From positions 13,214,090 to 13,278,089 of the forward strand of contig JAPTYO010000012.1 of NCBI GenBank assembly GCA_036873135.1: a stretch of DNA of 64,000 nt. The letters run 5' to 3'. This DNA is from Clarkia xantiana subsp. parviflora. Its lineage: Eukaryota; Streptophyta; Magnoliopsida; Myrtales; Onagraceae. The notes beneath the pieces were generated by a model. The model did not search any database, had not been told where the DNA came from, and saw only the letters and a list, made by a program, of their open reading frames with translations. Of this stretch, positions 47,085 to 59,370 are shown one piece after another (within the stretch, counting starts at the first letter, position 1; each line of letters opens with the position of its first letter). The translations under genes were made by a program, and so were the position numbers.

Positions 47085-48290
47085 CCCTTGGTTAAGGTAT
47101 CATGTACACATAAGTTATGCCGGCTAAATGGGGCAACAAAAAAAGAACATGCAGTCATCCAGTTGCACAACGAACAAATTGCACACTCGAGATATCTAAC
47201 GCTGAGGTGCGTTAAATTGTACTTAATTTTTTCCTTGAGATTTGAGTGTCCCTACTCTTTTGCAGGTCGGATGACCAACTTCAACCAATGCCGCAACCAT
47301 GTGAAACGTGAGCGCTTCAAAGAGTTTATATGAAAAATTTCACCCACCATGTGTGAAATTCATACGCTTTCCAAGACGAGGTATACAACCGTTATGTGGC
47401 CAGGTTTAAACCATTCAGCGGTAACCATGGGGAATCTCCCATTGAGATCGGACATGTCAGGAGATGAGAAAAATTTCAAGAGATCATCGAGAATCCCGTG
47501 AAGATTCAATGTGCCGATCAATGTAGCTTGACTCAATCAACCGAATCCTTTTCCGAAAAAAGTTCTAAAATTTTCAGTCTGCCACTAGGGGCATGTACTT
47601 TTCAGCAGGTTTACATATACAAGTTGTGGAGCAGGAGAATCAGGACATGCAGCAGGTCCAGTCGCATAGCGATCACATTGCCCACTGAAAAATCCAACTC
47701 CCGGGTAAGAGAAGTTGTAATCATTTTTATCCCAGAAATTTGAGTTTTTCCTTATTCATTGTGCAGCTTGGATAATCATCCAAATCAAAACTCCTGAAAA
47801 GCGCATCTCGTGTACGACCCTTCGCTCGCCGACCATTCTTATGTCAGTTATCCCAGATACCTCGGACGATATCTATGCCTAAGTTTACCATTTACGGACT
47901 ACTGTGCCAAACTCAACACCATCCATGTGTGTTCATTAATCAGGCCATTCGTCCAGCATGCGACGAATTATGAACCGGTCAGATGTAGCCGTGGGGCATT
48001 CCTGTTAAGATCAAGCATGGTTGAAGATAGAATACATCCAGAGATCTTCCTATTAAAAAAGATCGAGATTCCATGAAGATCGACCGTGCTAATGAAAGAG
48101 CATTTGAGAGGAAGAAGAAGAAGAAGAAGAAATTATTGTCGGTGTCGTCCACCCATTGATAGGATCCTCCATTCAAGACATCGACATAATCAACTTATTT
48201 GACAAGTTTTCCTCCGGAGAAGTTCTCAGAAATTAAAAGGTTTAATCTGCTATTAGGGGCATGTAACATAGTTGTTGTTGATTAGTTTCT
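47085..48290. repeat. Diverged duplication of about 0.6 kb in the LARD body
   Basis: Two successive stretches share landmarks in order: TTTGAGT...GCAGGTCGGATGACCA (47230-47280) versus TTTGAGT...GCAGCTTGGATAATCA (47740-47780); CATGGGGAATCTCC (47427) versus CGTGGGGCATTCC (47990); CTGCCACTAGGGGCATGTA (47580) versus CTGCTATTAGGGGCATGTA (48249). Short plus-strand frames here show no family resemblance. A GAAGAA microsatellite lies at 48110-48132. Confidence 0.55.
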
Positions 48291-48439
48291 GCAGATTTTC
48301 TTTCCATTTGAAAAAAGAAAAAAGAGAGAAAAAAATAAATTCCCGCTAGGTTGAAAACCTAGGCAAAAGTCAGGGAGAGGGGCATGATTGAAAACCGCAG
48401 GGGCAGTCATGGCAAAAGGTGAGATGAAAAAAGCAAAAA

Positions 48440-49540
48440 AAAAGAGCACTCAGTTTTCTTTAGGGTCACAGCCGCCCTTTAATCGGCTACAGGAAAATAA
48501 AGAGAGTGTTTGTGCTAATATTGTGACAGCAGTGAAGAAATAAAAGGGTCACAGTTGTACCTAAATCAACTACAAATAAAAGGGTCACAATCATTCCTAA
48601 ACTGACTATAAAAAAGGGCCACGACCACCCTTCAAATGGCTACAGATAAAGAGCGCTACCGCAACATCAAAAGCGGAGAATAAATGAAAGGGCCACAGCC
48701 ACCCTCCAAACGGCTAAAGATAAAAGAGTGACCCCGCGAATCCTGTGAGGGCGGGAAAATAAAAAGGGCCACAGTCGTCCCTAAAACGACTACAAAATAA
48801 AGGGCCACAGCCACCCTCCAAACGGCTACAGATAAAAGAGTGACCCCGCGAATCTTGTAAGGGCGGAAAAATAAAAAAGGGCCACATCGTCCCTAAAACG
48901 ACTACAAAATAAAGGGCCACAGCCACCCTCCAAATGACTACAGATAAAAGAGTGACCCCGCCGAATCTTGTAAGGGCGGGAAAATAAAAAAGGGCCACAG
49001 TCGTCCCTAAAACGACTACAAAATAAAGGGTCACAGCCACCCTTCAAACGGCTACAGATATAGAACACTCTCGAAACATTGAAGGCGGGAAATGAGTGAA
49101 AGGGCCACAGCCACCCCTAAAATGGCTACCTACAAAGAGTGTTCCTCGAATCCTGAGAGGATGGGAGATTGTTGAAAGGGCCATAGGCACCATCAAAATG
49201 ACTACATATAAAGAGTATTCTCGTGAATCTTGTGAGGCCGGGAAATCATTTGAAAGGGCCACAGCCACCCTTAAAACGGCTACAAATCGAAAGAGCGCTC
49301 CCGGAACATCGACGATGGAAATAAATAAAAGGGTCACAGCCACCCTCCAAATGGCTACAAATCAAAAAAAGCTCTCGCGACATTGAAGACGGTGAGAAAA
49401 GGGTCACAGCCACCCTCCAAATGGCTACAAATACTCTCGCATCGAGACGGGAAATAAAGTACGGGTCACAGCCACCGTTTAATCGGCTACCAAAAAAGAG
49501 CGCTTCCGTTAGGTTGAAAACCCGAAAGGGCAGCCTAGGC
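48440..49540. repeat. Tandem repeat with about 112-bp unit in the LARD body
   Basis: The phrase GGGYCACAGCCACCCT...GGCTAC recurs, with clean units starting at 48690, 48802, 48914 and 49028 and looser ones to 49540. Each unit holds two half-units (CACAGCCACC...GGCTAC and CACAGTCGTCC...CGACTAC). Long minus-strand frames here come from this periodicity. Confidence 0.9.
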
Positions 49541-49849
49541 AAAATTAGGAAATGAGGGGCATGATAGAAAATTCAGAAATTGCAATCATGGCAAAATGAG
49601 AGAAAATAAAATCCCGATGGAATAAAAACCCCAAGGGGCAATCCATGCAAAAATTAGGAAAACCGAGGGGCACGGTTTAAAATTTTGACCGTGGCAAAAG
49701 GAGAGAATATAAGAGATTAAAAAAAAATTGATCCCACTAAGTTGTCGCGTCATGCGCAATTTAGGCAAAAATTAGGGACATGCATTCAAGTCGTCAAGCC
49801 CCTCGAGGCCCTTATCCAACCAACGCAAGTAGAGGCTCTTCTCCAACAG

Positions 49850-50500
49850 ACGCCACTGGAGGCATCGTCGATCTATGTTTTTACTTTTCTGCACGCCACT
49901 GGAGGCTTTACTTTCCGCACCGCCACTGGAGGCTTTTCCTTGTCGCACGCCACTGGAGGCATCGTCGATCGAGTTTTTACTTTAATGTACGCCACTGGAG
50001 GCGTTTCCTTGTCGCACGCCACTGGAGGCGTTTCCTTGTCGCACACCACTGGAGGCATCGTCGATCGAGGTTTTTCTTTTCCGCACGCCACTGGAGGCTT
50101 TACTTTTCCGCACGCCACTGGAGGCTTTACTTTCCCGCACGCCACTGGAGGCTTTACTTTCCCGCACGCCACTGGAGGCTTTACTTTCCCGCACGCCACT
50201 GGAGGTTTTACTTTCCAGCACGCCACTGGAGGCTTTACTTTCCCGCACGCCACTGGAGACTTTACTTTCCCGCACGCCACTGGAGGCTTTACTTTCCCGC
50301 ACGCCACTGGAGACTTTACTTCCGCACCGCCACTGGAGGCTTTTCCTTGTCGCACGCCACTGGAGGCATCGTCGATCGAGGTCTTTACTTTCTGCACCGC
50401 CAGCGGAGGCACCGCCGACCGAGGCTTTACTTTTTAGCACCGCCACTGGAGGCTTTACTTTCTGCATCGCTAATGGAGGCACCGCCAACAGGCGTCCCGC
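49850..50500. repeat. 27-bp minisatellite in the LARD body
   Basis: About 20 copies of a unit containing CGCCACTGGAGGCTTTACTT with variants ending TTTCCCGCA, TTGTCGCA or ATCGTCGATCG. The unit is nine codons long, so several frames on both strands stay open for 160-270 codons. The second half (50080-50330) is the most uniform. Confidence 0.95.
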
Positions 50501-50539
50501 CGACAGAGGTTTTATCTTTCCGCACCAGAATAAGCATAT

Positions 50540-51300
50540 TGTTGGATCACGGGCGAAGCTCCGTTACGTCCTTGACGGAAAGCTTCGGACTCCTGGGCTC
50601 CGCGTAATCCTGCAAAAGGGGATGACCTGGTTGGTGACCCAGAATCCCTCTCCGATGCTTAAATGAGTATATGATCAATGGGGTGGCAGCAGTAATCTAA
50701 GTGCGTATTAGATGATGATGTTTTCTGAGGTAACTTCCTCCTTTATATAGGAGGGGCAGTTACTCAGTTACCTGTGGCCGTGATTGGCCGTTTTGCCCAT
50801 GATTCCGCATATATCGCTATGATTCCGTATATCTCGTTTGGGATTCCGTAGATTTCGCCCCACGCTCCGCGTATCTTACCCATACTCCGCGTATCTCGGG
50901 CACGCCCTGCGTATCTCGGGGAAGTTTATCTATATCTTTAACCGTCGTCCCACTACACTATCTAGTAGGCGGGTTTCTCAGTCTTATCCTCTGATCACAA
51001 GTCTCGACTCCCGTCGGGGACTCCAGAGTTATCTCATTCTAGATCACCACCCAGGACCCTTTGTCTCACGAGACAGGTCCAGCCTCTGCGGGGCTTTTAT
51101 CATCGGGGCCTTTACTAAGGCATATCGGGGCCTACTCAGAGGCTTCTTGTCGGGAGCATTCAGCTCATACATCGGGATCGCTAAAGTCGGGACCCTTCAT
51201 ACTGGGCCTCTGGGCCTTCCAGGCTTTTCACGAGGCCCACTGGACCTACTCGCCGTCCATTGGCTGTTAACGGGGCTATCGATTACATCGGAACCCATCA
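50540..51300 (-). repeat. 3' LTR of the coding Tat element
   Basis: TGTTGGATCACGGGCG to GGAACCCATCA, 761 bp, next to the polypurine tract at 51301. It includes CGTATCTCG/CGTATCTTA-type 20-bp repeats at 50800-50920. Confidence 0.95.
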
Positions 51301-51903
51301 TTTGCCCCCAGGACATGGGGGACTTTTAGTTCGTCGTGTCTTCCAGTTCCAGACCTTCCGACCTCATCGTCGGAGGTTTTTACGTCCATACCTCCTGATA
51401 TTGCCATCAGAGGCTTTTATCTTCAGGCCTCTTGGTACCCCAATCGGGGGCTTCTGTCTTGCGTGCAATTGTCGTATAACAGAGTTTCTCACTCATGACT
51501 GTCTTGGGCCCACTAGACTTTGTGGGCAGTTGCCAAATCCGAGGAGACTCCTTGGTTACTGTAGCATTAAATGCTAGGGATTATGAAACGACGCTTAAAT
51601 CGGCGTGACTGTTGCTTTCTGAAAAAGCACTTATTACGTCACCACGTCTCTTCCGTACCGTCCCTCAGTCTTCGACGATCAAGATTAGATCGTTTCGTCT
51701 TCAACGGTCCAGATTAAGTCCGTCCAGTTTGTCCTTTTGCTTATAAAAGCCAGAACCCTGGCATTATTCACTTCTTCTCCACCCTCTTAATTTCTGCCAT
51801 TCTTGCACTCGAAGCTTTTCCTACAAGTTCCTTCTGCTGTTCAAGTGATCCAAGGCCTTCAATCTTCCGATCCTTCTTCATCTTCTTTCGGCAATCATCC
51901 ATC

Positions 51904-54635
51904 ATGTCTGGTAAGGATTTTCTTCTCTGTTTTCATGGTTTTGCTGATGTTTGCTCTTCTTTTCTCAAATCTTCTTGTTTGTAACCGTTTTTAGACGAGG
52001 CTAGTTCTGAGGCTAAGACTCCTTTCACCTTTGAACTTGCTGTTAATGAGATTTCTGAGACCTCGTATGAGGTTGCTCTCCGAGAGGGCTGTATTACCTC
52101 GGATTGGGAACCTCGTTTCCCCTATGAATCTCAGCCTGCTGTTAAGAGGAAGCATATCGTCACGCGTCCTCGAGAGAAAAAAGTGTTCGTCTCCGCCGGA
52201 CAGATAAGCGCGGGGATTCGATTCCCCATCTGCGGGAACCTGGTGGAGATGTGCAATTTCTACAAGACGCACCCTTGTACCTTCTCTCCACACGCCATCC
52301 ACGTGTGGAATGCCTTCCAACTTCTGTGCCTCCGCCAGCAGTGGACGTACAGTCTGCTGCTTTTCCGCACTTTCTACGGAATGAAGTGCAATAAGGCTGG
52401 TGTTTGCTCCTTCTCCCCCCGACTCCCCAAGTGGACAAAGGAGCAACTTTCACGTTTCGGCTAGGATAGCGAAACCTGGAAGTTCCACAAGGATCGGGTG
52501 CTGATTCGTGACTCGGGGTCCGACAACAGCGGATGGAAGAAGTATTACTTCTTCGTCCAAAACAGCTCTGTCCCATGGCCCCGATGGGAGGTCGTGGCGG
52601 ACCCTGCCGCCAAGCTCGTGGTCTACACTGAGGATGACCTCAACACTCTTCAAATGGTCCAGCTCTACCGTTGGGGGGACTCCTTCATACCCCTCGACGC
52701 CAACAAGCTCATGGAGAAGGACTTGATTCACATCGGAGTCCGGCTCCTCGATTCTGTTTCCAAAGATTTAGTTATCTGGGTAATTCTTCTAATCAGTTTT
52801 TCTTTTTATTTTTGCAGCCAAGAAGGCTTCTCTGCTGACTCATCTCATTATGAAGCAGGGCGAGACTGATGCCGTCCCAGGTGGCTCCAAGAGGAAGCGA
52901 AAGTCGCTGAAGAAGGGCGCTTCCTCTTCCGCCACTCTTTCTGCTGCCCCTCCGACCGAAGAACAGGTCGTGGCCAAGCGAGCCAGGAGGGAGGAAATTG
53001 ACCAAGCCTTCGGGGTCACTACCGCCGAGGAAGGTAAGCGTGTCCGTCGTGCTATTAAAAGATATATGAAACTGGTTCCCAAGGAGTTTATCCCCGCTGA
53101 TCGGGAATCGCGGGTTCGAGAAATCAAGTACATCCTTCGAGGAGAAACCCCCCGCGTTCTCAAGGCGGGATATTACAACATCTTTGGAAAGAACCAACAC
53201 CTCGATCGTCAAATCATCTGGTGCCCTAAGGATACTCTTCCTGACTTTATTCGTCCCGCCACCGCAGGTCCATCGGAGGCTGTCACTCCGAGGCGAGCTG
53301 CTACTCCAGCCCGGGCCACGACTCCACTGGCGCTGGTGACGGAGGAAACCCCGACGGAAGCTCAGTTCCGTCAGGTGACTGACTTGGAGGCTTCTCCTTC
53401 CTCCGAGGAGCCCAACGAAGGAGGCCTGCTCCGCCGCAAGCCAGGCCGGAGCATCCTGAGGCCCGTCGTGGAGGACGTGTCCCGGAGTCCTCCTCCCGAG
53501 CTTCGCACCCCGACTCCCGAGCCACCAGCCGAGGTGGCTCCTCCGGCTGAAAGTTCCAGGGTCATCCCCCCTCTCCCCGTGGATGAAAATCTTTACAAGA
53601 TTTTCACCCCCGACCAGGAGGCGGTCCCCTAGGACCCGATTGAGTCTCTCCGAGGGGTCCCACTCCAACGGGGAAACCTTGAGCCTGAATTGGCCCTGCA
53701 TCTGCTGGCGGGGTCAATTCGTCCAGCCTTGAGGCGGCCAATATCCTTGGCGCGGGAGGACCTTGAGGAGGAGATCCGCGATATGGTTATTCGTCGGATG
53801 GAGGTAAGACTTCATCTTTGTTTTATTCTCTTCATCATTCTTGTCTCCGATTACTGCATCTTGATATTTTCCTCCCTTCTCTCAGGACACCGCGAACCAG
53901 CAGCGCTGCTTCGGCCTTATCCTGGCTCTGAAGGGTGCTTTGGAGGAGGCTCAAGCTCGGTCGGACCCCGACGCGTTGGCCAAGCTCCAGGTGGACCTCG
54001 ACGAGGCGGTGGCGGCTAGGAATAAGATGGCCAAGGAGAAAACTCTCCTTGACGAGATGGCTTCGGGCCTGCTCAAGCAGGTTCAGGATCACGAGGCTGT
54101 CATGGGTCGGGAGCGGAAGATGTTCCAGGTGGATCAACAGCGATATGAGGCGGAGAAGAGGCAGCTCATCCACGAGAAGGGTGTTTTCGCGGAGGCTCTT
54201 GCAGAGGCCAAGGCGGGGCTCGAGGCCAAGCTAGCTGAGGCCAAGGCCCAGGGCCACGAGGAAGGTCGCCGGCAGGGCCACGAGGAGGGTCGCATGCAGG
54301 GTCGCGAGGAGGGCCGTCTGCAGGGCCGCGAGGAGTATCGGAATTCTGAAGAATTCAAGGTGGATGCTGTAGGGTTTTGCAAGTCCGAGGTGGAGAACGT
54401 CCTGTTCAATGCCGTCGAAGAACTCTACACAGCCTACGAGGATTCTATCGACTTCAAGAAGTCCGAGACCCTCGTCCCCTTCGCGGAGAAGTACTTCAAC
54501 CTCCCCGCGGAGAGTGAAGAGACTGCTGCCGTGGACCCGACTCCGCGGGCTGCGGAGCCTTCTGCCCAGGCCCCTCCGAACCTTGCTTCCTCCAACGCTG
54601 CTGAGGACCCGACTTCCAACAAGGACCAAGCTTAA
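51904..54635 (+). pseudogene. Antisense extra ORF of the Tat element ('putative gypsy-type transposon' domain), spliced
   Basis: Opposite strand to gag-pol. Exon 1 ATGTCTG (51904-51910), GT-AG intron, exon 2 from 51995 in phase (MSDEASSEAKTPFTFELAVN...). It includes IRFPICGNLVEMCNFYK and HVWNAFQLLCLRQQW, which resemble Pfam PF04195. An in-frame TAG lies at 52462-52464. A second intron is likely at about 52779-52817. The next part (from 52850) is basic, then proline/glutamate-rich, with TAG at 53630. A clean intron 53804-53885 leads to a coiled-coil region with GHEEGR/GREEGR repeats, ending at 54635. Function of these ORFs is not known. The two stops suggest this copy is dead. Confidence 0.75.
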
Positions 54636-54829
54636 TGCTTTATCTTTTAGTCCTTGTAATTTTTCTCCTTGTCTTCTTTATTCTTCGTATCGGACCTCTT
54701 TGGCCTTCGAGCCTTTATACAAGCAGTTTCTTTATCTGTTTTGATCCCGATAATTGTTTGGACTTTAGACTCGTTACTTAGAACGTTCTAATGCATCATT
54801 TAAGATGACTTCATACGTCCCTCTGACGC

Positions 54830-55490
54830 TTTACTCGAGATTTTACCACTTAAGGTTTTCTCATCCTATCGGGACTTCACCACTTAAGGTTTCTCGTCCT
54901 ATCGGGATTTCACCACTTAAGGTTTCTCATCCAATTGGGACTTCACCACTTAATGTTTCTCGTCCTATCGGGACTTCACCATTTAAGGTTTCTCATCCAA
55001 TCAGGACTTCACCACTTAAGGTTTCTTATCCTTGCCTTTCAAGGCCATTTTTACACATCATTTAAGATGATTTTTCATACCCCTTAGGACTTTTACCGCG
55101 CCAAATCAGACGACTTTAATCGTACCCCTTAAGGGCTTTTGTCGCGTCCATTTAGACGACTTAATCGTACCCTTTAAGGCTTTTGGCCGCATCATATAGA
55201 CGACTTACGCGGACCCATCAGGGCTTTTTCGAACCTGTTAAGGCTTTTGGCCGCATCATATAGACGACTTACGCGGACCCATTAGGGCCTTTTCGTACCT
55301 AGGCTTTTGGTTGCATCATAAAGACGACTTACTCATACCCCGTAAGGCTTTTGTCCATACCTCGAAAGGCTTTTTGTCGCGCCATAAAGGCGACTTACTC
55401 GTACCTCGTAAGGCTTTTTATCGTACCTCGGAAGGCTTTTTATCGTACCTCGGAAGGCTTTTTGTCGCGCCCTTCGGGACGTCTTACTAA
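54830..55490. repeat. Tandem repeats between the convergent ends of the extra ORF and pol
   Basis: First block 54840-55035: about six 33-bp units with CCTATCGGGACTTCACCACT and AAGGTTTCTC. Second block 55050-55490: 40-60-bp units with AGGCTTTT(G/T)GYCGC and AGACGACTTA. Retand elements are known for amplified repeats in this place. Confidence 0.85.
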
Positions 55491-55605
55491 CAGTTAGAAT
55501 AAATCTAAAAGCAATTTGATCGGAAGCAACTTCTTTTATTAATAACTCAAAGCTTTGCTTACATCGGATTGATAGATAACTTGCGCCATTCGCGGCGACT
55601 TAATA

Positions 55606-58600
55606 TCAAACATGATACTTCTTCAAGTGTTCGCCACTGAAGGAATGTTTCAACGTCTTGCCATCAAGGTCCTCTAGCTTGTACGCATTCGGGGCTGGCA
55701 TCCCTACGATCTTGTAAGGTCCCTCCCATTTCGACGATAACTTGTTGATCTGATCTTGATGAACGAACTCGTTCCTCCGCCAGACAAGTTCTCCAACGAA
55801 GAATTGTCGAGACTTGACACGCCGATTATAATATCGGGCTGTTGCCAGACGCATCTGAGCCTGAACTTCATCAGGCTTCCACCTTTTCTCCTCGAGCAAG
55901 TCTAAGTCTAGACGTCTCATTTCCTCGTTTGTCAGAGGCTCGTAATATTTCGCGCGATGGGACGCCACCGCTATCTCCACGGGAGCGACTGCCTCCGTGC
56001 CATAGACCAGGCCAAACGGAGTTTCCCCCGTCGATTGCTTGGGTGTTGTTCTAACAGCCCACAGCACATTTTCAAGCTCATCCAGCCAATGGCCCTACAA
56101 GGCGTAGACTCTCTTCTTCAAGCCATCCATCACGATCTTGTTGGCTGATTCTACTTGGCCATTGGTCTGAGCATGGCGGACTGAAGCGGTACGATGCTCA
56201 TTGTTCAATTCCCCCATTGAACGGAGGGCCGTTATCGCTGATCAACACTCGAGGAACCCCATACCGGGATATGATCTGAGTTTGAAGGAACTTGAGGATC
56301 TGCTGTCCCGTCGTCTTGGCCAATGCCTTAGCCTCTATCCATTTCGAGAAGTAATCGATGGCCACGAGAAAATACTTGCACTGACCTTTCGCTTGGGGAA
56401 GAGGTCCTACCAAGTCAATGCCCCATTGCGCGAAGGGCCAGGCACTCCTGATGGGCATCAAGTCCGCGGCGGGAGCCACGATATTCGGAGCGTACCTTTG
56501 GCATGCATCGCAGGATCGGACCATTGCTGTCGCCTCCTTGTTCATCGACGGCCAATAGTAGCCTAGGTTCAATGCCTTCCTCACGATGGATCGGGCCCCT
56601 TCATGACAGGCCGCGACTCCCTCATGTAGCTCTCTCAGGATCCGATTTGTATCAGGCTCCGCCACGCATTTCAGGAAAGGCTTTACATGCCCCCTTTTGT
56701 ATAACTGGTTGTCCACCATCACGTAGTCGTTCGCAATTCGACGCAGCCGGACAGCTACCACTTCATCATCGGGGAGCGCCCCCGTAGTCAGGTATGTGAC
56801 CATCGGGGTCATCCAGGTGGGTTTCTCTTCTTCCTCCGATCCTGCTTCTACAGCGCATACCTCCGATGGATCGATGGTTGAGATAATCACTTTCTCCAGA
56901 AAGTGCACCTTCCGATTCTCCTCAGGGGCCACTCCCAGGGCAAACTTGCTCAAGGCGTCTGCCTCCGCATTTTCTTCTCTCGGGATTGCCTCGATATCGA
57001 AGCTTTTGAAGCTTCCCTTCAAAGTTTGCACCTCGTGCAAATATTTCCTCATTGTCGGGCTCTTGGCTTCATAGTTCCCCTGGACCTGATTCACGATCAA
57101 GCTGGCATCGCACTTTACTTCAAATGGTCGACCCCCGTACCCTTGGCAATCTTAAGGCCCGTGATGAGAGCCTCGTACTCCGCTTCATTGTTGGTGGCCT
57201 TGAATGTCAAGGCCAAAGCATATCGCAGGGGCTCGCCTCCACCGGGCGGTATCAATACGAATCCTGCCCCCGATCCTTCTACACTTGATGAACCATCAGT
57301 GTACATCTCCCAAGTGTTCTCCTCATTTGGCTGTTCTGGCTGTTCTGTTATCGAGACCTTTTCTGTTGTCGGGACCTCCGTGGTTGCCCCCTCTGCGGGA
57401 CCCGTTGCTTCCAGATCGGGTGCCGTAGACTCAGCTATGAAATCCGCCAATGCCTGGCCCTTAATAGCAGTTCGCGGAGCAAAATGTATTCGGAACTCCG
57501 TAAGCTCGATGGCCCATTTCACCAATCTCCCTGACGCCTCCGGTCGGTTCAAAAAGTGTTTCAGGGGCTGATTTGTCAACACTGTAACTTCGTGGGCATG
57601 GAAGTAAGGTCGGAGCTTTCGAGCGGCAACAATTAACGCAAATAGATACTTCTCAATAGCGGGATAATTAATTTCTGATTTGGCAAATGTCTTGCTTACA
57701 TAATAGACAGGCACTTGGTTGCCCTTGACAATCTTAATCAAAACAGAACTAACAGCAACATCAGAAACAGCCAAATAGAGATAAAGCGGCTCGTCTGGGA
57801 CCGGTTTCGCCAACGGCGGGAGGGTACGGAGGTGCTGCTTGAGTGCTTGGAATGCCTCCTCGCACTTGTCGGACCATTCAAACTTCTTGTGGGCCCTTAG
57901 CACATCGAAAAATGGTATGGCTCTGTCACTCGCCTTGGATAAGAATCGGTTCATCGCGGCCAACCGGCCATTCAACACTTGAACCTCCCGATGAGTCTTC
58001 GGGGACTGCATCTCCTCGATTGCTCGCAGCTTCTCAGGATTCACTTCGATTCCTCTCTGGCTCACTATGAACCCTAGGAATTTCCCCGAGTTCACCCCGA
58101 AAGCACATTTGTCTGGGTTCAACCGAACCTGATGAAACCTCATCCGCTCAAACGCCGCCGCCAAGTTTTGGACGTGGTTTCTTGCCTGTCGGGACTTCAC
58201 GAGCATGTCATCCACATAAGCCTCCATGGTCTTCCCCAACATGTCTCCGAACAACTTGTTTACCATCCGCTGGTAAGTTGCTCCTGCATTGATCAATCCG
58301 AAGGGCATCACGTCGTAGTGGTAGACGTCGCTGTCAGCGTAAAAAGCTGTGTGGGGGGCATCTTCCTTCGCCATCTTGATCTGGTTGTATCCGGAATAGG
58401 CATCCATGAAGCTCAGCAGCTCATGTCCCGATGTGGCATCCACCAGCTGGTCAATCCTCGGGAGCGGGTAGCAATCCTTCGGGCAGGCCTTGTTCAAGTC
58501 GCGGAAATCGACACACATCCGCCACTTCCCATTGCTCTTTCGCACCAGGACTGGGTTAGCGACCCACATCTGGAATCGGAGCTCCTTGATGAATCCAGCG

Positions 58601-59370
58601 TCGATCAGTCTGCCCACCTCTTGCTGGATCGCGATTCTCTTGTCCGCGCCCATCGAACGCCTCCTCTGCGTGATAGGCTTGATCGCGGGGTCAATCTTTA
58701 GCTCGTGCACAATCACGTCGGGACTGATTCCTGGCATATCACTCGGGGACCAGGCAAACAGCTCCTTGAACTCTTTCAGAAGCTCGATCAACTCTCGAGC
58801 TCTCTCCTCCGACAGAGCAGATCCGATCTTCACCTTCCTTCGAGGTCCATCAATCTCTACCTCCTTCAGATCCTCCATGGGGGCGGGCCGCCCAAACTCC
58901 TCTCGAGGATCGGCATCGGTTTGTAGGACAGCCATGGCTTCCCTTCTTCTTCGTCGGGTGGCGTTAACATAGCACTTTCGTGACACCACCTGGTCGCCTT
59001 TAACCTCTCCGACACCATGGTCAGTCGGGAACTTCATATTCTGGTGGACTGTCGAGGCGACAGCCATGAGAGGGTTGATGGTGGTCCTCCCGATAATAGC
59101 ATTGTATGTTCCCGCGGATTCCACCACGACGAAATCCACGTTCCGCCGTTCCATTTTCCAGCCGCTACCAAACTCCACCGGTAAGGTAATCATCCCCAAC
59201 GGATAGGAAGTCGATCCAGAGAATCCCACCATCGGGAAGTTCACCTGCGTCAGGTCCTTCTTCGTCTTTCCCATGGCTTCCAGGGCATCCATGAAAAGAA
59301 TGTCGGAGGAGCTCCCTCCGTCTATCAGGATCCGCTTCATCTCGAATCCGTCCACATCTAGGTCACGACC
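55606..59370 (-). pseudogene. Tat pol: protease, RT, dual RNase H, integrase, with breaks
   Basis: Read leftwards from about 59370. Protease RILIDGGSSSDILF. RT with DFRDLNKACPKDCYPLPRID, MPFGLINAGATYQ and YVDDMLVKS. A worn first RNase H (YLYLAVSDVAVSSVL), then a second, archaeal-type RNase H (WEMYTDGSSSVEGSGAGFVL). Integrase with HEGVAACHEGARSIV...CDACQRYA zinc finger and GIDLVGPLP, DYFSKWIEAK, ISDNGPPF, and a C-terminal part ending EHLKKYHV at 55606. Breaks: one-base loss at the gag-pol join near 59362, one-base loss near 57112 in the second RNase H, a slip near 56205 after the integrase N-G-PPF block, and a TAG near 56097. It would copy and insert the element; this copy cannot. Confidence 0.92.

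Noticed and set aside
48714..49542. Hydrophobic minus-strand frames that look like membrane proteins
   Set aside because: They follow the 112-bp tandem repeat; the residues repeat with the unit and frames shift between units.
37188..50534. Search for gag or pol belonging to the LARD itself
   Set aside because: No RT, protease, integrase or zinc-knuckle motif could be read in any LARD body segment; the only retrotransposon protein traces here belong to the inserted 37779-45019 element.
49742..50607. Long plus- and minus-strand frames (up to 275 codons)
   Set aside because: They are translations of a 27-bp minisatellite; all show a nine-residue period and exist in several frames on both strands.
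52793..53701. 302-codon minus-strand frame
   Set aside because: Shadow of the antisense extra ORF, which has the recognisable domain, introns and coiled coil on the plus strand.
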